Notes under the pieces: model-generated
What the model was told of the DNA's origin: nothing
Database searches by the model: none
The model's input: only the letters and a program-made list of their open reading frames with translations
Program-made: the position numbers and the translations under genes
NCBI RefSeq assembly: GCF_014705705.1
Contig: NZ_JACXLD010000005.1
Coordinates: 186,001 to 250,000, forward strand
Direction: 5' to 3'
From: Spongiibacter pelagi
GTDB taxonomy: Bacteria; Pseudomonadota; Gammaproteobacteria; Pseudomonadales; Spongiibacteraceae
DNA: 64,000 nucleotides
In this document: in pieces, positions 17,388 to 26,155 of the stretch
How the letters are laid out: each line of letters begins with the position of its first letter
Position numbering within the stretch: position 1 is the first letter of the stretch

Positions 17388-17904
17388 TTTTTTAATCTAC
17401 CAGATTGGCTGGCTGGGCGCGGCCTTGTCGGCCAGCTCAGCCATGTCGCTATTGTCGGCGCTGTGCTGCGTGGCCGCTCTGCTCATTCATCTGTGGGTCG
17501 TTGAGCAAAGTGAACGCGGTCGAGAATTGCGGCTAGCGGGATTTGCTTTAGTGCTGGGCGCAGTTTGGGAGAGCACATTAAACCTCACGGGTGTGGTCGC
17601 TTATGCTGGTGATGGCGGCGGTATCGCTCCCTTATGGATTATCACCATGTGGCCCCTGTTTGCCCTGACTTTAAATTACTCGCTGGCGTGGATGCACGGT
17701 AAATTTATGGTCGCAGTTTTACTAGGTGCCATTGGCGGGCCGGCGGCATTTTACGGCGGACAAAAACTAGGAGCGGTGGAATTATTATTGGGTTGGCCCT
17801 CCCTGCTTATTCTTGGTTTGGGCTGGGCAGTGTTATTCCCACTGTTGCAGTTCTTGGCGCGGTTTCCTTTTGAAAACACAGTAAAGGCGGAAAGTGTGCA
17901 ATGA
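17371..17904 (+). CDS. DUF2878 family membrane protein
   Basis: A 177-residue protein of about five hydrophobic helices, read from a GTG at 17371 so that it begins TNFINFLIYQIGWLG as the family does; it then overlaps the methyltransferase end by 17 bases. A longer in-frame ATG at 17320 would add a highly basic segment lying entirely inside the upstream gene. Function is unknown. Its constant association with CFA-like methyltransferases suggests a membrane role in the same lipid modification. Confidence 0.78.
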   Translation: MTNFINFLIYQIGWLGAALSASSAMSLLSALCCVAALLIHLWVVEQSERGRELRLAGFALVLGAVWESTLNLTGVVAYAGDGGGIAPLWIITMWPLFALTLNYSLAWMHGKFMVAVLLGAIGGPAAFYGGQKLGAVELLLGWPSLLILGLGWAVLFPLLQFLARFPFENTVKAESVQ

Positions 17905-18701
17905 GTGATAGCCTTCTAACAGCGTATTTATGGTGTCTTCCGGTAATCCTTGCGCTTGCTGTATTCGCCTGGGCTTTAAGTGTGTGGCGAAAAAGTGCCG
18001 CCATTGTCGATATTTTCTGGCCCTTGTTTCTCTGGTTGGGCGCAAGCGTTGCCTTTATTCAAAGCAGCCAAACCCCGATCCAGCTTCTTATCTTTATTGT
18101 CTTGAGTTTTTGGGCGCTGCGTTTATCTCTGTTTCTTTTTGCGCGAAATTGGAATGAGGAAGAGGATCGACGTTACGCTGAAATCCGCGACAAATACCCT
18201 TCTGGCTATGCGCTAATTAGTTTGCCGATGATCTTTATCTTTCAGGGCGTGATCGCGTGGTTATTGGGCAGTGTTTTCTTTGCGGTGAATACAGTTGATG
18301 GCCCGGCAGGAATTTATTCTGTACTCGGCTTGGTCATGATCAGTTTCGGTGCTATCTACGAGACGATTGCCGATTGGCAGCTCGCCAGCTATAAGCGCGA
18401 GAAAAATCCGCAAAAAGCCTTTATGGATAAGGGACTCTGGCGCTTTTCACGGCATCCCAATTATTTTGGTGAGTCAGTAATTTGGTGGGGACTTTTCCTC
18501 GCGGCAATACCTTCTGGCCAGTGGTGGGTTGTATTGCCGCCCTTGGCGATGACCTGGTTCTTGATGAAGTTCTCCGGGGTGACTCGCGCCGAGGCGGGAA
18601 TAGAGTCGCGGCGTCCCGGTTATGAGGCCTATCAATTGTCGACGCCGGCATTGCTTCCTGATTTGCGGCGCTTGGCGCGCTCGATGCAGCGTCAATCATG
18701 A
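17901..18701 (+). CDS. DUF1295 family membrane protein (steroid 5-alpha-reductase-like fold)
   Basis: A 266-residue integral membrane protein with six or seven hydrophobic helices. The C-terminal motif KGLWRFSRHPNYFGE is the signature of DUF1295 and of the related steroid reductase/isoprenylcysteine methyltransferase superfamily, where it contributes to NADPH or SAM binding. It starts by an ATGA overlap with the DUF2878 gene and ends by an ATGA overlap with the next gene, which implies translational coupling. A reductase step on the methylated lipid is plausible but not demonstrated. Confidence 0.85.
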   Translation: MSDSLLTAYLWCLPVILALAVFAWALSVWRKSAAIVDIFWPLFLWLGASVAFIQSSQTPIQLLIFIVLSFWALRLSLFLFARNWNEEEDRRYAEIRDKYPSGYALISLPMIFIFQGVIAWLLGSVFFAVNTVDGPAGIYSVLGLVMISFGAIYETIADWQLASYKREKNPQKAFMDKGLWRFSRHPNYFGESVIWWGLFLAAIPSGQWWVVLPPLAMTWFLMKFSGVTRAEAGIESRRPGYEAYQLSTPALLPDLRRLARSMQRQS

Positions 18702-19399
18702 TTGCTAAGCGTTTTTTATGTTGCGTTGTATGGGGTTTTCTCAGCCTTTGTTTATCTGTTCTTTCTTCTAAGCTCTTTGCAGAGACTATTACAGGGGCTA
18801 TGGCAGAGGCTAGCCCATCAAAATCGAAATCATTTGTACCCGAAAATGCCTATTTTCGCGCCTTCTTGAACGACAAAGCCATCGGCTGGCATCACTATGA
18901 ATTCACACCGATAGAAGATGGTTATTTATTGGAATCCAGCGCTAACTATCGCGTAAAAATTTTAGGCCTTACCGTTTACCGTTATCAGCACTACAGCAAA
19001 GAACGCTGGGTAAATGGTTGCTTGCAGGCGATTAGCAGTGACACCGATGACAATGGTGAGGCTTTCATGGTGCGCTCTGGGCAAACCGACAATGGCCTTG
19101 AAATTGTTACTGAGAAAGATCGAGTTCAGGCGCCAGACTGCCTAAAAAGTTTTGCCTATTGGTCGCCAGATTTATTGCAAGATGGCGTATTGATGAACAG
19201 CCAAAACGGAGAGCTTGAGACCGTGGCGATTAGTAAAAGTAAACAGGGCACCAGCGAAAATCTGTTAATCGAAGGTGATGATATTTCGGTAAGCCTGCAA
19301 TTTGAGCAGGGCCGTTGGGTTTCTTTATCGGCGGCTGCGCCGGGCGGTCGTACACTGAAATACCTCGAGCAGGGCAAGGGAAAAGCGGCGGGTGAGTAA
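18698..19399 (+). CDS. DUF6134-like exported protein
   Basis: A 233-residue protein with an N-terminal hydrophobic signal (about residues 5-28, cleavage near FAET). The mature part has the pattern of the DUF6134 family: FRAFLNDKAIGWHHYEF, an alternating-strand region (YRVKILGLTVYRYQHYSKERW), then GCLQAISSDTDDNGE. It is likely a periplasmic beta-rich, possibly lipid-binding protein; function is unknown. It is the last gene of the operon, joined by an ATGA overlap to the DUF1295 gene. Confidence 0.75.
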   Translation: MIAKRFLCCVVWGFLSLCLSVLSSKLFAETITGAMAEASPSKSKSFVPENAYFRAFLNDKAIGWHHYEFTPIEDGYLLESSANYRVKILGLTVYRYQHYSKERWVNGCLQAISSDTDDNGEAFMVRSGQTDNGLEIVTEKDRVQAPDCLKSFAYWSPDLLQDGVLMNSQNGELETVAISKSKQGTSENLLIEGDDISVSLQFEQGRWVSLSAAAPGGRTLKYLEQGKGKAAGE

Positions 19400-19443
19400 G
19401 CCCTGGCTAGGTTACGCACAAAAGAATTGATAATTAAACGCAA

Positions 19444-19470
19444 TTGACAATAATTATCATTACCTATAAT
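19444..19470 (+). promoter_or_regulatory. Promoter with overlapping Fur box
   Basis: TTGACA (19444-19449) and TATAAT (19465-19470) are separated by 15 bases. The 19 bases at 19446-19464 match the Fur consensus GATAATGATAATCATTATC at 15 positions and fill the spacer. Iron-bound Fur there would block RNA polymerase, so the following receptor-reductase pair should be induced by iron starvation. Confidence 0.8.
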
Positions 19471-19508
19471 GTGCGCCTCCTTCGGCGCAAAGATTTATAG
19501 GATTGATA

Positions 19509-21638
19509 ATGCAGTTTAAGCAAAGCCTTTCAAGTTGGCTGGTAGGAGCCAGTTTTGTATTGATCTCTTCGGCATCGGTCGCTGCTGAGTTAGCGGAACA
19601 GGCACCAGAAAAAGCCGCTGAGGAAGTGATCGTCACCGCCAGCCGGATCGAAAAGCCGCTGAGCACCATTCCCAATACGGTTACCGTCATTAATCAGCTC
19701 GATCTTGAGCGTCAGTTGGCCATTCAGAATGACCTGTCTACGGTGCTGGGTAATCTAATCCCGAGCTTTGCCCCGTCTCGCCAGAAAATGACCAGTGCCG
19801 GTGAAAGTATGCGCGGGCGCAAGCCGCTCTATCTGATTGACGGCATTCCCCAATCTAACCCGTTGCGCAGTGGTGGCAGAGACGGCCACACGATTTCGCC
19901 GTTTATGTTGGAGCGGGTTGAGGTTTTACATGGCGCTAACGCCATTCACGGTCTGGGCGCTTCCGGCGGCATTATCAACCTGATCACCAAGCGCCCCAGC
20001 GATGAGCTGGAGCAACGGCTGCGGGTAGATATGGGTTTTCAATCTGAAGATGTAAGTGAAAGCCTAGATTACGGCGTGAATTACAGTATTTCTAACCGGA
20101 TTGATCAGGCCGATGTGCTGGCGAGTATTGGTTACCGTAAGAATGGCATGGCCTACGATGCCGATGGCGAACTGATTGGTATTGATAATACTCAGGGCGA
20201 CACCATGGCCGCTGAAGAATTCGATGTGTTTCTGAAGAGCGGCTACAACTGGGGTGAGCAGCGCATTGAGTTTATGTTCAATCACTTCAATGTTGAAAGT
20301 GATAATGAGTGGGCCTCTGTGGCTGGCGATGTTGCAACGGGCAAAGCCTCTGGCGCAGTGCGCAGTGATTTGCCCGGCGAAGGTGCGCGCAATAAGGTGT
20401 CGACCTTTAGCCTGAATTACCAGCACGGCGACTTTTTAGGTCACAGCCTGAGCGCGCAATTATTTCGTCAGGATTTTGAAGCCACCTATGGCGCAGAAAG
20501 CACCCCACTGGCGACTTTTCAAGACCCGGCTTACGGCCCCGATCTATTAGACCAATCGCAGAATAACTCTGAAAAAACCGGCGCTAAATTTACTTTGTCT
20601 AAGGCCAGTGTTGCGGGTTTGCCTTTGTCTTTGGTGTACGGGCTAGATGTTCTGCAAGATGAAACCTGGCAGGCACTGATTCAAACCGGGCGCACCTGGG
20701 TTCCTGAAAGTCGCTACAACAATATTGCGCCTTTTGTTCAGGCGGAATATACCGGCGTTGAGAATCTCACCGTGACTACAGGTGTTCGCTACGAAGAGTC
20801 GAAATTGGAAGTTGGCGATTTCACCACATTGGCCAGTTACGGCAGCCAGTTTGTTGAAGGCGGTAAGCCAGAGTTTTCTGAAACCCTCTATAACATCGGC
20901 GCAACTTATCAGTTCACAGATACCTGGCGCGCTTTTGCTAACAATGCGGAAGCGTTTTCCATGCCGGATGTTGGCCGAGTGCTGCGCGGTATTAATCAGC
21001 CGAACTTGAGCGTTGAGAGCTTTTTGGATCTCAAGCCGATTCTTACCGAGAATACGGAGCTGGGTGTTGAATACGATAACGGCACCGTGAATATGCAACT
21101 GAGCTATTACATTTCAGATTCTGATTTTGGTCAGCGTTTGCAGCGTGGCAGCGATGGTGTGTACACCGTTAAGCGTGAAAAAACCGAAGTAGATGGCTTG
21201 GAATTCAGGGCAACTTGGGCGGCAACTGAGCAAGATGTGATGGGCCTGCGTTACGCTCAATCTGAAGGCCGTTATGACTCAGACCAAGACGGCAAAGTGG
21301 ATTCTGATTTGGGTGGTACCAATATCTCTCCGGATCGTCTCAACGTAAGCTGGGATCGCAATTGGAGCGAAGGTGTGAAGTCTCGCCTGCAGGTGAATCA
21401 TCTTCGTGATCGCAAAGTGGAAGACAGCAGTGGCGCCGTGACGAATCGTTTTAATGGCTATACCACGGTAGATGCCAGCGTTGATGTGGCGGTAGGCCAA
21501 GGTTCGGTGAGCTTTTCAGTGCAGAACCTGACTAATAAGGATTACTTCACTTACTACTCGCAAAGCAGTCCGAACAACCTGCGGAATTTCAAAGGCATTG
21601 GCCGTAGCGTTGGCATCGCTTACCAGTTGAACTTTTAA
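19509..21638 (+). CDS. TonB-dependent siderophore-type receptor, Fur regulated
   Basis: A 709-residue outer-membrane receptor from the ATG at 19509 (TAGGA seven bases upstream; an in-frame TTG at 19503 is inside the leader). The signal peptide ends around ASVAAE, then come a TonB-box-like EEVIVTASR, a plug with MRGRKPLYLIDGIPQ and VLHGANAIHGLGASGGIINLIT, and a beta-barrel ending GIAYQLNF. Size and plug motifs fit iron-siderophore receptors of the FecA/FpvA kind. The Fur-box promoter and the coupled PepSY reductase gene (TAATG junction) support ferric-siderophore or other iron-chelate uptake. The ligand is unknown and no siderophore biosynthesis genes are near. Confidence 0.93.
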   Translation: MQFKQSLSSWLVGASFVLISSASVAAELAEQAPEKAAEEVIVTASRIEKPLSTIPNTVTVINQLDLERQLAIQNDLSTVLGNLIPSFAPSRQKMTSAGESMRGRKPLYLIDGIPQSNPLRSGGRDGHTISPFMLERVEVLHGANAIHGLGASGGIINLITKRPSDELEQRLRVDMGFQSEDVSESLDYGVNYSISNRIDQADVLASIGYRKNGMAYDADGELIGIDNTQGDTMAAEEFDVFLKSGYNWGEQRIEFMFNHFNVESDNEWASVAGDVATGKASGAVRSDLPGEGARNKVSTFSLNYQHGDFLGHSLSAQLFRQDFEATYGAESTPLATFQDPAYGPDLLDQSQNNSEKTGAKFTLSKASVAGLPLSLVYGLDVLQDETWQALIQTGRTWVPESRYNNIAPFVQAEYTGVENLTVTTGVRYEESKLEVGDFTTLASYGSQFVEGGKPEFSETLYNIGATYQFTDTWRAFANNAEAFSMPDVGRVLRGINQPNLSVESFLDLKPILTENTELGVEYDNGTVNMQLSYYISDSDFGQRLQRGSDGVYTVKREKTEVDGLEFRATWAATEQDVMGLRYAQSEGRYDSDQDGKVDSDLGGTNISPDRLNVSWDRNWSEGVKSRLQVNHLRDRKVEDSSGAVTNRFNGYTTVDASVDVAVGQGSVSFSVQNLTNKDYFTYYSQSSPNNLRNFKGIGRSVGIAYQLNF

Positions 21639-22717
21639 TGGCTGGAGCTAGAAAAAAACGCGCCCCCGGATTGTGGCGCTGGCACCGCTGGGCGGGATTG
21701 AGCGCGTTAGTGGTGCTGTTTGTCGCCTCGATAACAGGTATTGCGCTGAGTTATCAGAAGGAACTGATTACTGCCGTTATTGCGCCGGGGGTGGCGCTAC
21801 CTGAAAGCTACTCGGCCATTGAAATGGCGCGTGATTTAGAAATCGTGGTGGCCAAATACGGCGACGGTGAAGCGCTTAATCTGAAAGCCCCAAATTCAAT
21901 TGAGCCTTACTGGACAGTGCGCGCAAAGTCGGACACGAAATTAATCGCCCTCGATAATCTTGAGCCCTACAGCGAGCGACTCTGGTTTTTAGACGCCATG
22001 AAGTGGCTTTGGGAGCTGCATGTTCACTTGTTATCAGGCGAGATTGGCGAGGCGCTGCTTTTGGTGGCGGTGATTTTCGCCCTGTTTCTCTGTGTGAGTG
22101 GTTTAATCATGTGGTGGCCGGGCCGCAGGGCTTTTCGCTGGCGCTTTATACTTCCGAAGGAAATAAGACCCTCGCAGTGGCTGCAATACCACCGGCATAG
22201 TGGCGCGCTGGTCAGTCCCATCTTAATCGTGGTGCTGCTCACCGGCGCCATTATGGTTTGGCAGGGGCTGGTATTTCGTTTGATGCCGCCACCGGAGGTT
22301 TATGAGTTTCCGATAGCGGGTGTAAAACCAGCACGTCTTTCTCAGCAGCTTTTAGTGGCGCAAGCCAAAATCCCCGATGCCTGGCCGACCTATATGACTG
22401 TAAGCGGGCTTGATGCTGAACCAGAACTAAAAGTGCGTTTTCGGCTCAACGGTGAATGGCATCTCAATGGGCGAACCACCGTCTGGGTTAGCCCGGTTAA
22501 CGGAACTTTACGTGTCAGTGAACGCTCCGATGAAAGCGCGCTTGGACGGCGGCTGTTAAATCAGCTTTATCCCCTGCATTCTGGATTTGGCATGAACGCG
22601 ATTTACCGCGTGCTTATTCTATTGTCGGGTATTGGATTGCTTTGGCTAACGGTGACGGGAGCCGCGTACTACATAAAACGTGAGCGCCAGGGATTCCGCA
22701 AAAAATCCCACCACTAA
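21638..22717 (+). CDS. PepSY-associated membrane protein, likely ferri-siderophore reductase
   Basis: A 359-residue inner-membrane protein with four hydrophobic segments. The first follows LWRWHRWAGL, the second follows ELHVHLLSGEIGEALL, and the third follows QYHRHSGALVSP. The spaced histidines (HRW, HVH, HRHS) are the probable haem or metal ligands of this family. PepSY-type periplasmic regions lie between helices. It begins one base inside the receptor stop (TAATG), so it is translationally coupled. Homologues next to Fur-regulated receptors reduce iron in the periplasm or release it from siderophores; that role is inferred here. Confidence 0.87.
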   Translation: MAGARKKRAPGLWRWHRWAGLSALVVLFVASITGIALSYQKELITAVIAPGVALPESYSAIEMARDLEIVVAKYGDGEALNLKAPNSIEPYWTVRAKSDTKLIALDNLEPYSERLWFLDAMKWLWELHVHLLSGEIGEALLLVAVIFALFLCVSGLIMWWPGRRAFRWRFILPKEIRPSQWLQYHRHSGALVSPILIVVLLTGAIMVWQGLVFRLMPPPEVYEFPIAGVKPARLSQQLLVAQAKIPDAWPTYMTVSGLDAEPELKVRFRLNGEWHLNGRTTVWVSPVNGTLRVSERSDESALGRRLLNQLYPLHSGFGMNAIYRVLILLSGIGLLWLTVTGAAYYIKRERQGFRKKSHH

Positions 22718-23047
22718 CGGCAGTCTTTTTAAGCAAAATTGAATCACATCCTCATGCGCGCCTCGTCACGGCGTGCTTCTTAATAAAACCCTCATTTTAA
22801 GCCGCTAACATCAGAAATTACTTTGTAGCTGTTTGGCGGCATTTCGATGTCTTTTGTTCGCTTCTGTCTTCTGGGTTTTGGCTTATTGCAATCATTGCGC
22901 AATAAACCTGTCATTCCTTTGTTACAAACTCGGCAGATACTTGTTCGCCTTGAGAACTCGGGAGTGTTCATAGCGCCCACTCGCGCTAAGGCGGTGAGCA
23001 GTCTGTTATTGATCCCTGTTATGTCTTGATGAAAATAGGTTGAGCTT
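22718..23047. other. 330-base intergenic region
   Basis: After the PepSY gene there is a weak terminator candidate: GCGCGCC (22756-22762) pairs with GGCGTGC (22770-22776), followed by TTCTTAATAAAAC. The rest must hold the promoter of the ELM1-like gene, but no strong -35/-10 pair stands out. A 60-codon open frame at 22847-23029 lacks a ribosome site and is not called. Confidence 0.4.
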
Positions 23048-24130
23048 ATGAACAAGTTTAGAATTTTGGTTCTACACGACGGCAAGCCCGGCCACCAGAC
23101 TCAGTCAGTCGGCATGGCAAAATTGATCCAAAAAAACTGGGCTGCCGAGTGTGAAGTGACCCTGCTCAGAGCCAAGCCTCGGTTTAAACTGCTCAACAAA
23201 ATTATCAGAAAGTTAGTAACGAAAAAGTCCGGCTGGATTCGCCGATTCTTTTTTAATTGCTATGTGATGGAAGGCCTGCCCGAGCGCGCGCCTAATCTTA
23301 TTATTTCCTTCGGCGGCGATGTGGTCGCCTTAAACCTCTCGCTGCGACAGCTCTGGAAAGTTCCCAATATCGTAAACGGCAAACTTTACGGCTTGCCTAA
23401 TGCGCTGGTGGCCGCCCATGTGACCGCCTTTGGTGATGACTCCTTGCCAAGCAATTCTGTGGCGACCCGCATTGCGCTGTGCAAAACCGATAAAGCAGTT
23501 TGCGAGGCGGAAGGTGCCGCGATTAAAACACAGGCCGGAAATCAAAGACTCTGGGCCTTGTTTGTGGGCGGTGATGGCGGCGGTTACGAGTATTCGCAAG
23601 AAGATTGGATTGCGCTGGGCAACGCGTTAGAAAAGCTCAGCGTGCAGCACGGTATCCGCTGGTTGGTGAGTACCTCGCGCAGAACCTCCAATGCTGGACA
23701 GCAACTACTTAAAGAGGCTTGTAGTGAGAGCTTTTGTCAGTCTGCTATTTGGTATGGCGATGACAGCAGTACCAGTTTAAATGCATATCTGGGTGCCGCA
23801 GAAAAACTGTTCTGCACCGAAGACAGCATGAGTATGCTCTCTGAATCTGTTGCGATGGGTAAGCCTGTTATCAGCGTGTCACCAGCCTGTGCTAACCCAA
23901 CTCCAACCCATGCCAAGATGGTTGGCCATATGGAAAATGTGGGTTTGATAAATAGACTCCCAATTTCATCAATGGCTCATTATCGCGGTGAAAACGTTGT
24001 TCCCGTAGAAAGCTATGACTCCCATTTAGATTCTATATTTCACCGCCTGATTGATCTGGGGGTTATTGCGCCACCGATGAGAGGAGGTGTGGCCGGTGGG
24101 ATATCAAGCCCCGTGCTTGCAAACGCGTGA
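23048..24130 (+). CDS. ELM1/GtrOC1-type glycosyltransferase-like protein
   Basis: A 360-residue protein of the family named after plant mitochondrial fission factor ELM1, common in bacteria. The opening FRILVLHDGKPGHQTQSVG is diagnostic, and the second half (FVGGDGGGYEYSQEDW, WLVSTSRRTS, LFCTEDSMSMLSESVAMGKPV) has the look of a GT-B glycosyltransferase nucleotide-sugar domain, with the Glu/Ser-rich motif near the end binding the donor phosphate. In bacteria these genes lie among envelope polysaccharide genes. Here it stands with a 2OG-oxygenase-like gene 24 bases downstream. The acceptor is unknown. Confidence 0.8.
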   Translation: MNKFRILVLHDGKPGHQTQSVGMAKLIQKNWAAECEVTLLRAKPRFKLLNKIIRKLVTKKSGWIRRFFFNCYVMEGLPERAPNLIISFGGDVVALNLSLRQLWKVPNIVNGKLYGLPNALVAAHVTAFGDDSLPSNSVATRIALCKTDKAVCEAEGAAIKTQAGNQRLWALFVGGDGGGYEYSQEDWIALGNALEKLSVQHGIRWLVSTSRRTSNAGQQLLKEACSESFCQSAIWYGDDSSTSLNAYLGAAEKLFCTEDSMSMLSESVAMGKPVISVSPACANPTPTHAKMVGHMENVGLINRLPISSMAHYRGENVVPVESYDSHLDSIFHRLIDLGVIAPPMRGGVAGGISSPVLANA

Positions 24131-24154
24131 CAGAAATTTATTTAAGATTTGTAT

Positions 24155-24847
24155 ATGCAGCTAGACGAATTCAACGCCAAAATATCTGAAGTCAGCCATT
24201 TATTCCCGCGTCATTGGAATGTCACCTGTGGAACGACGGTGAACCATTTTCCATTTGTGCATATGGTGATCGATAATTTCTTCACAGATGAAGAATTTAA
24301 TGAGATCAAAAAGCACGAGCACGATGTGAGTAGCAGCGAAGTTAAAATTGCCCACAGCCTGATGCGTAAAAACGGTGAAATCAAATCAGATATTTTTGAC
24401 AAGGGATTTCTAAAAGCGATCGACGAGGCTTACTTTCCGGCACTACAAAGTATCCTTGGCGTATTGTCGGCAAAGAAAACCCAGTACTACGAATTTTCGG
24501 ATTTTCACCTCATCTCTACCGGGCCGAACTACAAGCACCAGATTCACGATGATATTCCCAAAAAGCTGCTGAGCGTGGTGGTGTACATTAACCCCGAGTC
24601 AAATAATGGCACCTTTATTCACGATGGGCGCTATAACGAAACGCCCGTGGGTGAAGTGGAGTGGAAGCAAAACCGTGCCTTTATCTTCTCCCGCTTGGAT
24701 CGTGCTACCTGGCACTCTTATGCCGCCAATGAAAAAGATAAGCGCTACTGCGTAATTTATAACCTCAATACCGATAAATCCTTCAAAGCGCATTGGGCTG
24801 AAGGCAATGTGCTTAAGTTTCTTGAGAAGCGGATAAAGAACGAATAA
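24155..24847 (+). CDS. 2-oxoglutarate/Fe(II) dioxygenase-like protein
   Basis: A 230-residue protein from the ATG at 24155 (a TTG at 24149 is in frame but poorly placed). The HxD...H...R pattern of the double-stranded beta-helix oxygenases is present: His131 and Asp133 in QIHDD, His187 in ATWHSYA, and Arg197 ten residues later in KDKRYCVIY. The strand LLSVVVYINPESNNGTFIH between them is typical of the prolyl-hydroxylase-like branch. It would hydroxylate an unknown substrate in the cytoplasm using oxygen and 2-oxoglutarate. Coupling to the upstream glycosyltransferase-like gene suggests a sugar or envelope substrate, but only by proximity. Confidence 0.7.
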   Translation: MQLDEFNAKISEVSHLFPRHWNVTCGTTVNHFPFVHMVIDNFFTDEEFNEIKKHEHDVSSSEVKIAHSLMRKNGEIKSDIFDKGFLKAIDEAYFPALQSILGVLSAKKTQYYEFSDFHLISTGPNYKHQIHDDIPKKLLSVVVYINPESNNGTFIHDGRYNETPVGEVEWKQNRAFIFSRLDRATWHSYAANEKDKRYCVIYNLNTDKSFKAHWAEGNVLKFLEKRIKNE

Positions 24848-25031
24848 CCGCCACGAGTTTCTAGGTGATTAAATGCCTGACAGCGGTTTGCTTAGGTAGA
24901 CTTGTCCTGCATATTCAATCAACGCGATCTCCAAGTTAGCTCTCGCAATTTTCCGGCTTTAACAGTACTCTCGTAACTGCACATTAATTAGTTGCCGGGT
25001 ATTAATGCTACTCAAGGATTTGGGAGGGGGC

Positions 25032-25274
25032 ATGGCCACAGAAATAAAATCGCATTTTACTATCGCACTGCAGTCGGCAAGTTGCTTTTCCAATGATGGA
25101 AAAATCGATTCCCGCGAGCTCAATTATTTACTCGATTTAGCCAAAGCTGACGGTGTTATTGATCCAGATGAGCGGCGAGTGCTGGCTAATATTTTAAACC
25201 ATGCAATGGCCTGTCCTTTGGACGAGGCCACCCTTTCTCGCATTGAAGAAATCCGTGCGGAACTAGAAATATAG
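25032..25274 (+). CDS. Small TerB-like protein
   Basis: An 80-residue acidic protein. The ATG at 25032 follows a very strong GGGAGGGGG site; an in-frame ATG at 25005 is not preceded by one. It shows two consecutive loops, NDGKIDSRELNYLLDLAKAD and DGVIDPDERRVLANIL, of the kind found in the TerB-like (tellurite resistance B/DjlA N-terminal) helical fold, with acidic residues placed much as in EF hands. Cytoplasmic, no signal peptide. A metal-sensing or stress role is possible; no function is known. Confidence 0.65.
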   Translation: MATEIKSHFTIALQSASCFSNDGKIDSRELNYLLDLAKADGVIDPDERRVLANILNHAMACPLDEATLSRIEEIRAELEI

Positions 25275-25300
25275 AAGGCTTAATTTATTCAGTGATTAAT

Positions 25301-26155
25301 TTAAGTTCTTGTAAGAAACAGCCTTCCCCATGATAACAGCACTACAGGCCCCATAACGAAAACACCGATTAGGGCCACTTGGTGAAAGCCAAACATAAAG
25401 CAACCGTACAGGGCATTGCATAGCCACGAGGTGTAAAGTGCTGCCGCCAATATGGTGGTCGTTCTTCTTGGAGCATGTACAGATTTTGCATCTGTGAAAA
25501 GCACACGGTAAAGCGCGCTGATCAGAAAAACCGCTCCAACCCAGCCTTTTAAACCGAAATTGCTGAATGGAATGCCTCCATCAATATCCGGCATATAACC
25601 ACCGCCATCGTCCCAGCGCCAGTAGCCTAAGTGAACCGATACCGGATCGGTAATAAAGTCCCATGCAGTAACGACCAATCCGGTGGCGAGTGATGCGATG
25701 ATGATGTAGAGATAAAACTCGCTGTTTTTTAAGGGCTTGTCGCGGGCGAGGAAATTATCCACCAGCATCATTGATGGAAAAATAATCGCCTCCCAAGAAA
25801 TGACAACCATGATCGGAACATTGCCAATGCGTGGCCCAAGTGCATTGGTGTATTCATACTCCCCAAACCACCAGCCGTAATTACAACCAATAAACTCAAC
25901 AAACCAAGTGATTAATGCTGCGGCGACGACAAAGCCGACGGCCTTTTTTACGCCCTCTGTAGCGATGGCATGGAGTACGCAAAGCGAAACCATAAATAGA
26001 ATGCCAATGACCGTGCTTGGCGTACCCATATCACGCGCGCCAATGAATGGCACAAGCGCTAAACTTATTATCGAAAATGCGCACATGACCAGTGCGGCGC
26101 GCATGGTAAAAACTTCCAGCCTTGGCATGGGACTGAGACGTAAGGTGTCAGACAT
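25301..26155 (-). CDS. CruF-like carotenoid biosynthesis membrane protein
   Basis: A 284-residue protein with about seven membrane helices of the CruF/DUF422 family (carotenoid 1,2-hydratases such as bisanhydrobacterioruberin hydratase). The motif CNYGWWFGEYEYTNALGP followed by VPIMVVISWEAIIFPSMMLVDNF, with conserved Glu and Trp residues, and DFITDPVSVHLGYWRWDDGG further on are family hallmarks. The start at 26155 has GGAG nine bases upstream. No phytoene synthase, desaturase or cyclase lies within the window, so it is an orphan here and may act on another polyprenyl lipid. Confidence 0.78.
   Translation of the reverse strand: MSDTLRLSPMPRLEVFTMRAALVMCAFSIISLALVPFIGARDMGTPSTVIGILFMVSLCVLHAIATEGVKKAVGFVVAAALITWFVEFIGCNYGWWFGEYEYTNALGPRIGNVPIMVVISWEAIIFPSMMLVDNFLARDKPLKNSEFYLYIIIASLATGLVVTAWDFITDPVSVHLGYWRWDDGGGYMPDIDGGIPFSNFGLKGWVGAVFLISALYRVLFTDAKSVHAPRRTTTILAAALYTSWLCNALYGCFMFGFHQVALIGVFVMGPVVLLSWGRLFLTRT

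Noticed and set aside
22847-23029. A 60-codon open frame before the ELM1-like gene
   Set aside because: No ribosome site, no coding-like composition and no family; the region is better read as intergenic.
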